From Gymnopus androsaceus JB14 (taxonomy: Eukaryota > Basidiomycota > Agaricomycetes > Agaricales > Omphalotaceae): a stretch of DNA of 64,000 nt. The stretch spans positions 1 to 64,000 of the forward strand of contig ML769574.1 of assembly GCA_009733575.1 (NCBI GenBank), read 5' to 3'. This document shows positions 1 to 10,818 of the stretch, in pieces. Below the pieces are notes generated by a model. That model saw only the letters and a list, made by a program, of their open reading frames with translations. It searched no databases and was not told the origin of the DNA. The translations under genes and the position numbers were made by a program. Every line of letters begins with the position of its first letter. Position 1 is the stretch's first letter.

Positions 1-858
1 GTTTTGATGTTTTTAAACCATATTCAGGATCTAGACTGATAGCCTCCTCATTTGATTGTTGGAACCCTAGTACAGAATGATAAGTTGATCCTGATAGTAG
101 TGCTGCTGCTGTACCTGTAGGTGCACATACTTTGATACAACCACTTTCTTTTCTAAGTTGAAAGAATAGATGTAATGCATGAATTACCTGACTTTTACCG
201 GTACCTCCCATTCCACCAATATACATTGTCAATGGATTACTATCTCCCAGAGTTGCATGATTGGCAATTATTCTAAAAGCGTGTTCTTGTTCATTGTTTA
301 GTGATTTTTGTTTTACTACATGGTCAATTATGTTTTTTTCTTCATCAATCTCTGCATGGAAATCTTTGTTCATGTAAGACCCATCTGCAATGATAACTTC
401 ATTCCACTTTGTAAATTTCCCTTTGTGATTATGATCTGGTATATCTTCACTATGGATTACCCGTTCATCTATGAATGATTTCTGAATATTCTGTACAGTT
501 GTGGCCCAACTATTTGCAGTTGCCATTGGAGCTTCAAAATCTGCGAACTCATTACCACACTGATCATTAATTGTTCTTCTCAAACCAACATCTACTGCTG
601 CTCCTTTGGTTAATTCCACATCCATGTTTTCTTGTTGATAATAGGCATTCTCAATATCATAGTATAGGGCAGGATCTTCATCTTCATATACCATATTATC
701 CTCAAAGTCATCAATTGTATTGGAGTCAGTTCCTTCCTCCCAAGATCCCATAAGTTTTGATCTTTTCTCACCATTTTGTGGTTGCTGCTTTGAGTAGTCA
801 TCCCTTGAGTCATAGCACTCCCATCTTAAATTCAAGTTTTTCATTAACTGTTTTTGGT
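1..858 (-). pseudogene. Helitron helicase half (PIF1-like), truncated by window edge
   Basis: Reading the minus strand from 858 down to base 1 gives one long open frame that runs off the window. It contains a Walker A motif, GGMGGTGKSQVI, near 190-222, followed by CAPTGTAA, the usual start of a PIF1-family helicase as fused to Helitron Rep proteins. An acidic stretch and a segment typical of the Rep-helicase linker precede it. In the intact family this half unwinds DNA during rolling-circle transposition. The frame does not join the upstream segment directly: near 858-868 a one-base shift is needed. Later helicase motifs lie outside the window. The identification is firm; whether the helicase is intact cannot be judged. 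Confidence 0.85.
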
Positions 859-860
859 CT

Positions 861-1957
861 TTAGTGAAAATTGTAATCATTGAATGCATCCTGCCAGCTC
901 TGATTTGGTGTTTTGAGATCAGCTCCTGTATTCCAAGGTTTGAATAATGTTAACATTGTACATGAGTAGTACTCCATGTCACCCGCATCACTCCTAGGTA
1001 AAGAACCCCCCAGGAAGTTTAATGCCAACTGTGTTTGTGCTGTATTCCATGTAACCATATGTGTTTTATAGTGTTCATGTTGTTTGTTAAAGTTTAAGGT
1101 ATTATTTGATTTATGTTCATAAGTATGTTTTATATTCTTCTCCTTTTGAAGTAGGTCCAGTGAATCACAGCTACTTTCATCATCTGAATCTATTTCAGTA
1201 CCACTTGCATCAGACAAGTCAGACATACTATTTACTATTGTTTCTTCATCACCTTCAGGGTCCCTAGATTTAATTCATCTTTCTTCATCCATGCCTTCAT
1301 CATGATCTTGTTGTACAGCTTGTAATCGCTCCTCATGCAACTTGATATTTTCACTGAACTTTTTAAAATCAGCTCTTGATCTTTTCACAATTGTACTGTA
1401 AGATACCCAATCATATAAGCATACACCTTCTAATTCATTAGGTCTAAAGACATAATCATTGATCTTTGAATATCCATACAGAGTATCTTTTTTTAAATTC
1501 AATACTACAGTTTCTTCTGGATCCTCCATTGTCACATCACAATTTGGATCTTCTAAATCAACCCAAAATTTACGGACCTTCTCAACATGTCCTCTCCAAT
1601 AAAATGGTTTGAATTCAAAGTTTGTGTAATGGTCTGGATTTCCTAGCAGATATAATGATGCCATAGGACTGCCTATTTCTAGTTTCGATGTGAGAGAATT
1701 TGTCATTTTAACTAGAAGTTTTCTTGCATATGATCTGTCATCACCATTGTAAATACCATCAGCTTTTGCTTTTGAGTAAACATTCTTGATTGCAGAAAAC
1801 ACCATATGAGTTTTTAAACCAGGTTTAGTCACATAATCTGTTGTATAAGCGATAACTGCCTTTACAGCTGTACCTGAAAGTAGACTGGTTACATCAGTAT
1901 TGCATCTCAATAAATATGTTAGGGTTGGTGTCCATGTGTTACACCAAGGTTCAACTT
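861..1957 (-). pseudogene. Helitron Rep catalytic region and Rep-helicase linker
   Basis: The frame at 1275-1957 carries the Helitron Rep tyrosine motif AYTTDYVTK. Both candidate catalytic tyrosines (the YxxxY pair, near 1847-1845 and 1835-1833) are present, with the conserved context TWTPTLTYLLRCNTDV just upstream. The stretch at 861-1226 continues with an acidic linker and the family-typical GGSLPRSD and YYSCTMLTLFKPW blocks. In the family this region cuts and rejoins single strands at the element ends. The two open stretches are separated by a stop and a frame change near 1230-1275, so the reading frame is broken even though the catalytic residues survive. The tyrosine assignment rests on knowledge of the family, not on an alignment. 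Confidence 0.85.
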
Positions 1958-2210
1958 TTTAATCTTTAGATGTCCACTTCCCATATCAACTTTAGTTGTG
2001 TCATTTTTTTCCCTGGGAAATCAAGCTTTACAATTACCTTTAGCATCTTTACAGGTAGGATAAGCATGAGATTTTTTCTTTCTATTGTTGTTATCATTGT
2101 TTTTGGTGGCACCCAATGCATTTATACAGTCTTTATGTCTGTTAACTCGGTAAGCAAGATCATCACATTCTCTTTTGAAGTGTTCTACCCATGCAGCATA
2201 ATTCTGACAG

Positions 2211-3744
2211 TCAAGACACTCGATTATCCTTGTTGCAACTGCATTTGGGAGGTGGACCTAGAGGCAGTTTTAATGAAGGATCTTCGTAGTTAGGGTTTTC
2301 TAATTTTTGTTGCTCAATGTCTTGCCTAACTTCATCTGATGTCTTGTTTTCAAATTCACCAACATGAGCACTTTCTAAGTACTTAACCATTTTTTCTAAA
2401 AACTCGGTGTTGTTTTCCACAATTTCATTTCTGATTTCTTGCGGCGATAGACAGGATTGAATCCATAATAACAAATGTAGGTGTAAAGTCCATTGACCTT
2501 GCTGTTCAACAGTTCCCATAGTACCCTGCTGTCTTTCATACAAACCATCATGACTGGTTCCTACACCAAGAACATGTTTGATAAATGCTTCACATATAAC
2601 ATGAAAGAATCTTGCAGCTGCAATAGGATTTTGAGCAATAAGTTGTTTTCTAATATCTTCTGGTAAAATAATATCAGGGCGATATTCTTCATTAGTATCT
2701 GCAAAAATGTAAACATAAAGGATGTTTCACATCAGCTGGAGACATGGTAATAAACCAAGAAGGTGATCCTAGTTTTGCAATTAAAGCCCACACTTTGTTA
2801 CACATCTGTTTTTTCGATGTAGTAGACCCTTCTACTTTTCCTGCAGACTCCATCAATGTCATTGATTAATCTATAACACTTCTTTTCTTCTTCAGTTGAA
2901 GGTACAACATGTTCTCCACTTTCAAGGCATCTGATTATAAAGTTCAAAACATCAACATTCAACTCTCTCAACCTTTGTGCAATCTGACGGACATCCTTTC
3001 TTTTTGTAATTACATAACCTCCTTTGTTACTTTGCAATATTTGTTCCATATTAAATGCAATGAGAGCAAAATTCTGGATCCAGCTGAAATCATTTATCAT
3101 GGTACATTAATAAATGACCTTTATGTTTTTTTGCACTCATAGGTGTTTTAACTAGTGATTTGTATAATGTATTGCCGATACCCCCAAGACCATAAGGAAA
3201 AAGATGTGGAAACATTTGAGCATATAACTGTGGATTATCAATTGTATTAACAGGTGTTTCATCATGCCCAACATATAATATTTTTTCTTTCTTTCTTAAA
3301 TGTTTAAGTGCCACAGCTCTAACCTGACTTGGGTTTAGACACTCAAATGATTCAGCAGTTAATCCATGTACACAATATGGGCAAGGTCCTGTCAGTGTCC
3401 ATTCTTCTTCTTCACTATTTTCATTTACTGCTGATGTCAATGAATCCTTATTTGATTCTGTCTCTTGATACTCATACTCAAAAGATACTCCTTCATCTTT
3501 GTATTGATTCAAGTTTTCAATGGAAATCTCAATATCATAGTAGTCAACATGATTTAATTTCAGCCAATCCAAAGCATATTTTATTTTTTTGTGTCGAACT
3601 AGTAAAGGAGTACAGTTTCAAGTCTTCTTCTGTTGGTTGACAGGGACCTGTAAAAACAAATGCAATCATTTTCGTCCAGATCTTGGCGAGGTGGTGGTAA
3701 TTGTGTATACACTTTAGCTGTAGGATTTGCAAAACAAATAACAT
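2211..3744 (-). pseudogene. Helitron-like N-terminal Rep domain, frameshifted
   Basis: Pieces of the Helitron_like_N domain occur in order on the minus strand but in several frames. At 3090-3572 there is a segment with QMFPHLFPYGLGG and HLLMYHDK. At 2798-3100 lies the helical part, followed near 2715-2800 by PSWFITMSPADVKHP. At 2211-2543 is the HUH-type motif HLHLLLW. The motif order and spacing match basidiomycete Helitrons. At least three frame changes (near 3572-3600, about 2820 and about 2710) separate the pieces, so this is a degraded copy. The HUH motif itself is intact; in the family its two histidines bind the catalytic metal. Confidence 0.82.
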
Positions 3745-3780
3745 TTGCCCTCATTCTCAACTGCCCAGATGATACCTTTA

Positions 3781-4761
3781 CTACTGCTCGAACTGTTGAT
3801 ACACTTTAGCAATCAGTAACTTCTCACACCATGTCAGATTGTTCAGTTCATCAGGGATCTCACCAATCCATAAGCCATTTGCAAGTGCCTGATTAGGTAC
3901 CTGTCCTTTCATAAGAAGTTTCAGGCAATCAACACATAATTGTCCTGTATTTAGAATTACTGGAGCATTATCCTCAAATTGGGCAGATTCTTTATTGTTA
4001 GAACGCTTTCTTCTTATAGCATCTGGATTTGCAAGTAAATTAAGGTTTAGATTGTACTTTTCTATTTCATACAATTCCAATGTTTTTCTTAACATCCCAC
4101 ACACACAGCATCCTGCTTCCTCAAAGTTTTTTGGATCAGTTTCATTGCAATAACCAGAAATAATATCATGCATAACATTGTGAGCAGTAGGTGGAGGAGG
4201 AAATTGTACCTCAGTTTTTCGTTTTGCATATTCTTCATTTTTACGATCTTTCTGTTTTTCAAGTTTTGCATTATTATTGTAAGATGTTTCCTGTATCTGT
4301 TTAATTTTAGTAGCTTCTTCATACCTTCGATTTCTTTCAGATTTTGAAATAATTCTAAGTGATTCAAAGGCAAAAGTGCAAGTATCACATTTGATGCAAT
4401 TATGATCCTGTAATAATTTTAATATAATGGGTTTTGTACGAGCATTATGGAATATGCAATGATGTAAACACAATACTTTTAAATCGGCCACAGGGAGTTT
4501 GGAGATTATTGGGGCATTAACTGGAATATTACAATATGTCCAAGATGGATTTTTTCTGTCTATTTCACTAATGCAAATCTTGCGGAATTTATATTTGATA
4601 TCTTCATCATCTACAAAAATTGTTCCATTCATAACATACTCTGCAATATCTTCTGGTTTAAATACTTGTCCTAAGCCACCTCCTACAAATGGTATATCAT
4701 TATTGTTAATACTGTTTGATTCAATGACACATGCATGCCTATTCCACTGCCAGAATTTCAT
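3781..4761 (-). pseudogene. Helitron N-terminal region (DUF6570-like, cysteine-rich)
   Basis: This 326-residue open frame is the upstream part of the Helitron protein. It has CxxC pairs at KCDTC, CCVCGM and LCVDCL, a charged helical middle, and ends with the ANGLWIGEIPDELNNLTWCEK block that immediately precedes the Rep domain in basidiomycete Helitrons (DUF6570-type region). The start chosen is the first ATG of the frame; an earlier start in another frame is possible. The next piece, 3544-3744, needs a frame shift. The exact function of this cysteine-rich segment is not known to me; zinc binding is a reasonable inference. Confidence 0.75.
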
Positions 4762-4882
4762 ACTTTGATATTGTTTATGTATACATTGAAATCATGTTTT
4801 TGATACAATGATTGCACCGTTAATAAATAGGAACAATAGACAGATGATATTCCTTTTAAAGAATTGATGTATAAGGACATAA

Positions 4883-5461
4883 TCACCAAATCAATTGCTT
4901 TTTGAGATTGATATTGCTTATAGCAATACTGTGGAAAATTTTAAACATTAGGGATGTTTTGCTGCGGCAAATTTTGCTGCTCCAAAATTTGCCGTAATAT
5001 ATAGCAAATTTGGCCGCACTCCATAGAGTTTGCACTACGTCATGCCATAAAAATTTGCCATAAAACTTGGCAAATTTTGCCTCTGCCACTGGCAAATTTT
5101 GCCGCAGCGAAACATCCCTATTAACAATTTTGATATTATTGCATGGGCGAGTATGTTTCAGAGATTGCTTGTATATCTCAAAGTTCTGCTGCTCATTGCA
5201 ACAAAGTCTGGTCAGGTTGTTTACAATAGATGAATCTCCCCATTTATGTGTTCTGTTTAATGCTTCTTGCATCACTTTAATGTAATAAGAAGAGGCTTCT
5301 TGCCAAACACTATAAGGGATGTAACGCAACTGCTTGTTTATAGGGACAAAGCCCTGATCTGGCATATTGCCTAGAGTGACAAAGCACTCCAATGACTGCA
5401 TGTCTATCGGGAATAATCCCTGGATGTGAAAATTATTTGATATGGGAGTGCTGTAACTCAA
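4883..5461 (-). CDS. Unrecognised ORF containing a MITE-derived stretch
   Basis: This 192-residue frame is not recognised. Residues 1 to about 114 look like ordinary protein (for example SVWQEASSYYIKVMQEALN), and the segment reads in the same direction as the Helitron pieces downstream, so it may be an upstream part of that element or captured sequence. Residues of about 115 to 170 are the translation of the 168-bp MITE at 4951-5118 and are therefore not ancestral. The remaining 22 residues lie beyond the MITE. Insertion plus TA duplication adds 170 bp, which is not a multiple of three, so the present C terminus differs from the original one. It may not be expressed. Confidence 0.3.
   Translation of the reverse strand: MSYSTPISNNFHIQGLFPIDMQSLECFVTLGNMPDQGFVPINKQLRYIPYSVWQEASSYYIKVMQEALNRTHKWGDSSIVNNLTRLCCNEQQNFEIYKQSLKHTRPCNNIKIVNRDVSLRQNLPVAEAKFAKFYGKFLWHDVVQTLWSAAKFAIYYGKFWSSKICRSKTSLMFKIFHSIAISNINLKKQLIW
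4951..5118. mobile_element. 168-bp MITE with TA target duplication
   Basis: The element starts GGGATGTTTTGCTGCGGCAA and ends with the near-perfect inverse, TTGCCGCAGCGAAACATCCC. TA lies on both sides (4949-4950 and 5119-5120). The interior is built from repeated GCAAATTTTGCC-like motifs in both orientations, so the whole element can fold on itself. There is no coding capacity of its own. The TA flank suggests a mariner-type mobiliser, although an ATT duplication with a slightly longer element fits almost equally well. Confidence 0.75.
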
Positions 5462-6072
5462 ACTATTTAGACCATGTTGACATAAATATAAAGATTATCA
5501 CTGACCCAAGCTCCAATGGATTTGCAGTGCTGTTGCACCAATGAATTGACCTACATGTCAATTTAAACGAACTAGAGCAGAGAAATGTAATAATAAATGC
5601 TTACATGTAGAACATATTTTGAAAATAAACTGTAAATAGAAAAAAAAATTGATCAGTATCCTCTTCACGAGTTGCGTTTTATGATTATAGGAGTTGTGCA
5701 TCTAGAATACATCAGCATTTATATCAGAATGTATATGATCAGCTTTTACCCATAGATGATTTACAATGATGAGCATGTGGGATAGGAGCATATTTACTAT
5801 ATTTGATAGCTATGACATATGCTTTCTAGGAGTATAAATACAGGTTGTAGATAGACATGTACTTTACCTGTTTGCCTTAGGATCTTTGTCCCAAGATCCA
5901 TACAAGGTCAAACATTTTATTCATTTGTCAATATCCTTGTCACCTTGCTGGTGTTATAAGGTGTATTCCTACAAATTACATAAATATGATCTTTATCCCG
6001 GCATGTGCTAAATCTTCATCTGTACAGCCAAATACCGGTATCACTGCATCACTACATCTCTTAATAATAATA
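5462..6072. other. AT-rich intergenic sequence
   Basis: No supported gene, RNA or repeat was recognised in these 611 bases. The sequence is AT-rich with no long open frame. Confidence 0.5.
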
Positions 6073-7324
6073 TCAATAGCTGCACACTGTCTGTTGTAGA
6101 AATTGTGTCCAAAAATAATCTAAGCATTGATTGGAATAAGTTGATGACCATGTAATATCAGTGAATAGTACCTTGACAGCAGTTGTATCCATATCCAATG
6201 CCTTCAATACAATAAAAACCATAATGGCAGTGTGAGCTGAGGGTATCATGTTCATGTGAGGCAACATCCCAAAGAAAAGTTCTTTGGTATAGTAAATGGC
6301 TTTGGAATGTACCATATTACCAGAGACCCGGGCTGCTTGTATACAATCAATATAATCAGTAATCGAGGTGTATCTAAGAAACAAGTCAGTAAACCAATAT
6401 AGAGACACTTAGGCTACATACCATTCAATATCATCCTCAATTGACATGAGGCGTGTGATATGTGGAGCCAAAGTATGGCACACAGTATAACATGTGCTTT
6501 GAGAGGAGACCTTGACCAAGTGGTATAGGAATTTGCAGTTGTCATGGTCAAAGTATATGAGGGACCAAGAATTGCGAATGGTATCACCCCAAACTGTATA
6601 GTCTTGACCCCCATCACCAAGGTCAATTACACAACATAATTCATCACCAATAAAGTGATTCAAGCAACAAAACTCGCTGTTGGTATCAAAAGCTTCATGA
6701 CATTGGATAGATCCTTTGCGAGTATAACCACAATCATCATATTTGGTGACAGCTGCACAGTCCCAAAGAACTAAGTTTACTTTGTCAATCATTGTGGAGA
6801 TAGGGAACAATGAGCATGCAAAGATTGGTCCAATGAAGTTCATCACAGCCACTACAATGATATTCTTTAGTAAATGTACAAGAACATGTGGAACTTCATA
6901 CATGCTAGAATGGTATTGCAAGAATATTTCCATAACATTGAATTCAGCAACCATTACTTGGATGCAAGCCTCATTAGAACGCAGAAACAGCATCCAATCC
7001 ATATCTATCCCCAGATACATGGTCCACTTGAGTGACACAGATGTAGTCTGGTTCCGGATAAGTATGGTTCCAATTGTTGGAATAAATGGGAATGGAGCAC
7101 CAAGGGGAGCAAGCATGACCTTGTTTTGAGCTTTTGCAGACATGATTGTTGACAACAACTTGATATCCAATATCTGACAGAAAATCCATCAAATGATGAA
7201 ATCCAGTCCATGTCACGTATAAGTCCAAATTACTATTGGGATATTGATCACCATTAGTGAACCAGACATTGGCAATAGAACCTCCGATGAAGGTTTGTGA
7301 ACGATTTTGGACATGTTGAAACAT
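6073..7324 (-). pseudogene. Decayed nucleotidyltransferase-like agaricomycete family gene
   Basis: The pieces at 6974-7324, 6409-7170 and 6073-6408 line up as one protein. Near the N terminus is FIGGSIANVWF followed by PNSNLDLYV. This resembles the SGST...SDLDLYV signature of an uncharacterised, widespread agaricomycete family in which GS plus DxD suggests a nucleotidyltransferase fold. Later blocks (QVMVAEF, FHSSM, VMNFIGP, KYDDCGY, then GDELCCVIDLG) keep the order I associate with that family. A frame change is needed near 6975-7000, and a stop at 6409-6411 lies in frame with the next piece. The first acidic residue of the DxD-like motif is N here. Enzymatic activity is unproven for the family as I know it, and this copy looks dead. 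Confidence 0.45.
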
Positions 7325-7811
7325 TAGGAACTTGGTACTTGAAAATGACCAGGATAGCAGATCTCTGAGATGGTGAATGTTTAATGGAGTGGTGTAGGGA
7401 AGGAGTTTTCGACTTCAGGCTTCTGTATTGACCTTGATTATAATAAGGAACCACTTTTCCTATGGAAATATTGTTAACTAGTACTCACTGCAAGGTTGGG
7501 ATCTTGATTTTGTTCCAACATAGTGATGATGCCCAAGGAGATGGGGAACAATAAAATTTTCAATGTCTTTTATACATATTTTCCAAGGGTACTTCCGATT
7601 GATCGCATTATTGATAAAAATTTAACCATTTTCCCATGCAGTGCTATTCAATTTTGGAGATGTCCCTATTCAAAAGTTGAAATATTGATAACAATCTTGG
7701 TCTCATTTTGAAATTTGATTGTAAATGTAGCATAGGTATGATGGCTTGAAGTTGATGTCAGACTGAAGGCATGAAGGTGAATACATGACATTAGTATGTA
7801 GTAATGTACAT
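7325..7811. other. No recognisable gene
   Basis: Only short frames without recognisable similarity occur here. On the minus strand, 7325-7454 may hold upstream sequence of the neighbouring decayed gene, but nothing supports a start there. Confidence 0.4.
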
Positions 7812-7992
7812 CTACTCTGATTCAACAGCCTCTTCTTCTCCACCATCATCTGATGAAACATGCCTTTCTTCTTCTTGTTCTTCTTCATCAAAAAAGTCCC
7901 CATCGTCATCCTCTTCACATTCTTCTGCCTCTGAATCAATCATAACCTCCTTGCACTTCCCTTTTCCTTTATATTCGTGAAAAGCACAATGC
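7812..7992 (-). pseudogene. Acidic C-terminal fragment cut off by the Gypsy insertion
   Basis: Reading minus from 7992 gives HEYKGKGKCKEVMIDSEAEE and then a run of mainly D, E and S residues, ending at a TAG (7814-7812). The open frame starts exactly at the Gypsy boundary, so its upstream part should lie at the other end of that element, at 22581 and above. When the two flanks are joined with one AATGC, the frame of the upstream piece stops after a few codons while this acidic frame is offset by one base. Either an indel accumulated or the junction lies differently in the gene. The acidic tail itself is clear; the gene identity is unknown. Confidence 0.5.
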
Positions 7993-8559
7993 TGTCATGC
8001 CCTGTACCACCGATTTCACTATCTTCAACCTTCTAACCCTCCCAATCCTATACATAACCTACCCTACTGACCCGACAACCGCCCGCTAAGTCCATGACGT
8101 ATCTCAGCTACTTCCGTATATGCTTACTACTCACCAATCCCACATCCTGCACGTATATAATCCATAAACTCCCTTGGAGGATCCCTTGTCTTGATATTAA
8201 CTTGTTTTACTCCCGTATCTCTTATTTCTCTTTTCTCTTATACTCTGTCTATTTTCTATATCCAATATACGCTTGTTCTGGCTTCCGCTTTTCGACTTAC
8301 GCATCGACTTGACTACCAGCAAGCTCATATGACAACCAGACTCGCCGCCGTCGACCAATTGACATTGGCTCACACAACTAGACTCATAACTCATATTCGG
8401 GAGCTTTGGCATTCCCAATCCACCCGCTTCTCACTACTAGTCTTCGACTAGCTCACCCGCACACATATTCGATCGCGGATCTCGTCCCGCCTTTTATACT
8501 AAGGCTACAAAGCTACTTCTAGTACCTTTCCCTAAGACCGTCGATCCCCTGGTCTTACA
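7993..8559 (+). repeat. 5' LTR of the Gypsy element
   Basis: A 567-bp direct repeat of 22017-22580, with TG...CA ends. By eye the two LTRs differ at about 20 substitutions plus small indels; every substitution I found is a transition. Short open frames inside it are not genes. Confidence 0.93.
8154..8161 (+). promoter_or_regulatory. Candidate TATA box of the 5' LTR
   Basis: TATATAAT lies 161 bases into the LTR and is preserved in the 3' LTR (22178-22185). Its position fits the U3 part of an LTR. Promoter function is an inference. Confidence 0.4.
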
Positions 8560-8587
8560 CAATATCAAGACCAAACTGTCATCGAAT

Positions 8588-10818
8588 ATGTCGGGGACGT
8601 TCACGGTACCACCTTCCTCGTCCACTGGACAACAGGAGGGTGAACACACACAACAACAACGAGAAGCTCCCGACTTTGGGAATTACCAATGGGGAGAACG
8701 AGGACAACGCCTTTCTGCGGGATCCCAAGGATCCAGCACCAACAGGGTATTTGGATCGTTACCCTGCTGAGGTTACCCCTCCGACAGCCGCGGTAGCCTA
8801 TGCACCTCCTGATTGGCAATACCTGCCAATACAGACAGTTGCACAGGGTCAACACATTCAGACCCTTCAACCGCCCACGTCAGCGATTCTACCTGGGGCT
8901 ACCCGCACTGCCAGGATCATCAGGAATCTCCCCTGATAATACTCAGGGTCGAAGACAATTCCGTACAACGTCAATGGGAGTGGGAGTGTACCGCCCGACA
9001 GACATCTCACCATCTTTGAGGGGGAGACATGCCCAACAAGCACCCCCACAGGAGCTTCGTTATACTCCGCAGGGAGCCCCTGACAAAGAACGTCAGAATT
9101 CGGAAGCTCAACAATCGGAAACTAGCTCCCAACGGCGTAGGAGTAGTACCATGGGGGACTTTATCTCGAGGGCAAGACAACCCTCCCTATCTTTGATAGA
9201 GATGGATCGATCGGGAGGAATGATTGGACCTCGACCATCCTCCGAGACCACATTCCGACTGCAGGATCTTCTGACGGCAAATCGTTGCACCTGGGCCGAC
9301 CTGGCTCACGTTTCCCACTACTTCCTGCGGGAGATGGGACTGCCGGCGGAAGGGAGTATGACCCCTTCAGACTACGGGAAACGTTTCTCGAGATATGCCG
9401 ACGACCCATACCAGTACAAGCGGGTCACCCCACGGTGTCCAGTTTCCTGTCCGTCGCAGAAAATCACTGCAACTTGCTGTGGTTCTTCAACGTGCTCTTG
9501 GATCCAGAAGTTATCCAGCGCGTTAACGAAGCTTCCCAAACGTCTAACGCTGACAGGGGGCCACTTCCCCTCACCCCATCCTACCATGGAAATAGACCAG
9601 GTTTGGATTGGGACCAAGGGGGAAGAAGCATCTCTCAGGAGGCTGCACGATTGCTTGGGAAGCCTCGCATGCACGATGGGAGGGAAACAACACCGTCCAC
9701 CCGCCAATCACCCATTACGAATGGCAGCACGGAATTCGAACCGATCCCTTAGCACGAGCTACACCGGTTGCGTCTCGGACGCTCGACCCAACAGTGCAAT
9801 CGGGAGGAATACCTGAAGGTGGGGGTCAGCCGCCGTGGTCCGACCTCGACAAGAGCGGACGACAATAGACGTCGCCCCGCTGATGTCCACCTGGAGGGCA
9901 CCATGACTCCTCTGAGGGGAACGTCTGCATTTGGAGATAGGTGGGGCCAAATCATTTATAGTGTAGCACTATCAGGGGAGGGAGATTCAATGTGAGCACG
10001 CCCGAAACACGACGTGTTTCCCGTCAAATGCAATTGGACGAAATCATGTTGAAACCTGGTGCGACACTCACCCCAGAAGAGTTGGAGCAGGCAAAAGAAG
10101 CTGAAACGGGCAATAGAAGGAGGATGATGACCAGCAACAGTATCTGCTACTTACTGTGAACGAGAAGGACAGCAGGCGTGCTGATCCTACCTCTACTGCT
10201 CATGATCCCTCCTTTGCACCTCCAATAACCCGACTCTGACTCTTCCGCCCGAAGGACCACGAAACCCCTTGCCGTATTTGCGACCGCCATTCGACGTGGA
10301 GAGAATGGGGGGAAAGTGTATCGCGAACACAGGAAGAGAATGCAGACGTCTTGGGATCCCCAGGGTTACTCAAACCCGCTTCCCTTGATACAGTACAGGA
10401 GGAAGATGGCGACAGCATCTATACGAACGAGGGGGAGGATCACACGGCTCGCCCGCCAAGGTCTCCACACTCTGCGGAAGGAACAAGAAGGGAAATCCCA
10501 ATTCCTGAACCAGAGCAGAATGCAAGTGCTCCTCGGGTTTTTCGGACGATTGGGGAGCTCCCGCAAACACAACCTGAACGCACAAGGTTCGGAACCAGAC
10601 GTGGGACGTAGCTCGTGGCCACAACATCAGAGAGTGAGGGAGGGACAGGCGACGTGGCATATCCGAGATAGCCCGCCCCATAGTTCCAGACAGGCACTAC
10701 AGGCAGCGGGAGGGATTGCGGGAGGAGGAACCTCGAAGGGGGGAGGTAGAAACCGGGTTACCAAAAGCCCTTTCGGATCCAGGCGTAATAGGAAGAGGGA
10801 TCAAGAAGAGGAGGGATA
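8588..10818 (+). pseudogene. Gypsy gag, N-terminal region, frameshifted
   Basis: The first ATG after the 5' LTR (8588) opens MSGTFTVPPSSS and soon loses its frame. Coding-like text then moves among all three plus frames: 8640-8936, 8800-9409, 9285-9752, and on to 10819. The protein is hydrophilic, rich in Q, P, S and R, with one compact segment (DLLTANRCTWADLAHVSHYF, near 9265-9325) that may be a folded domain. I recognise no named domain. Position between the LTR and the capsid region marks it as an N-terminal extension of Gag; its length, over 2 kb, is large. Many single-base shifts show decay. Confidence 0.55.

Noticed and set aside
8094..8451. ORFs in the 5' LTR
   Set aside because: They lie wholly inside the LTR and are not preserved in the 3' LTR copy.
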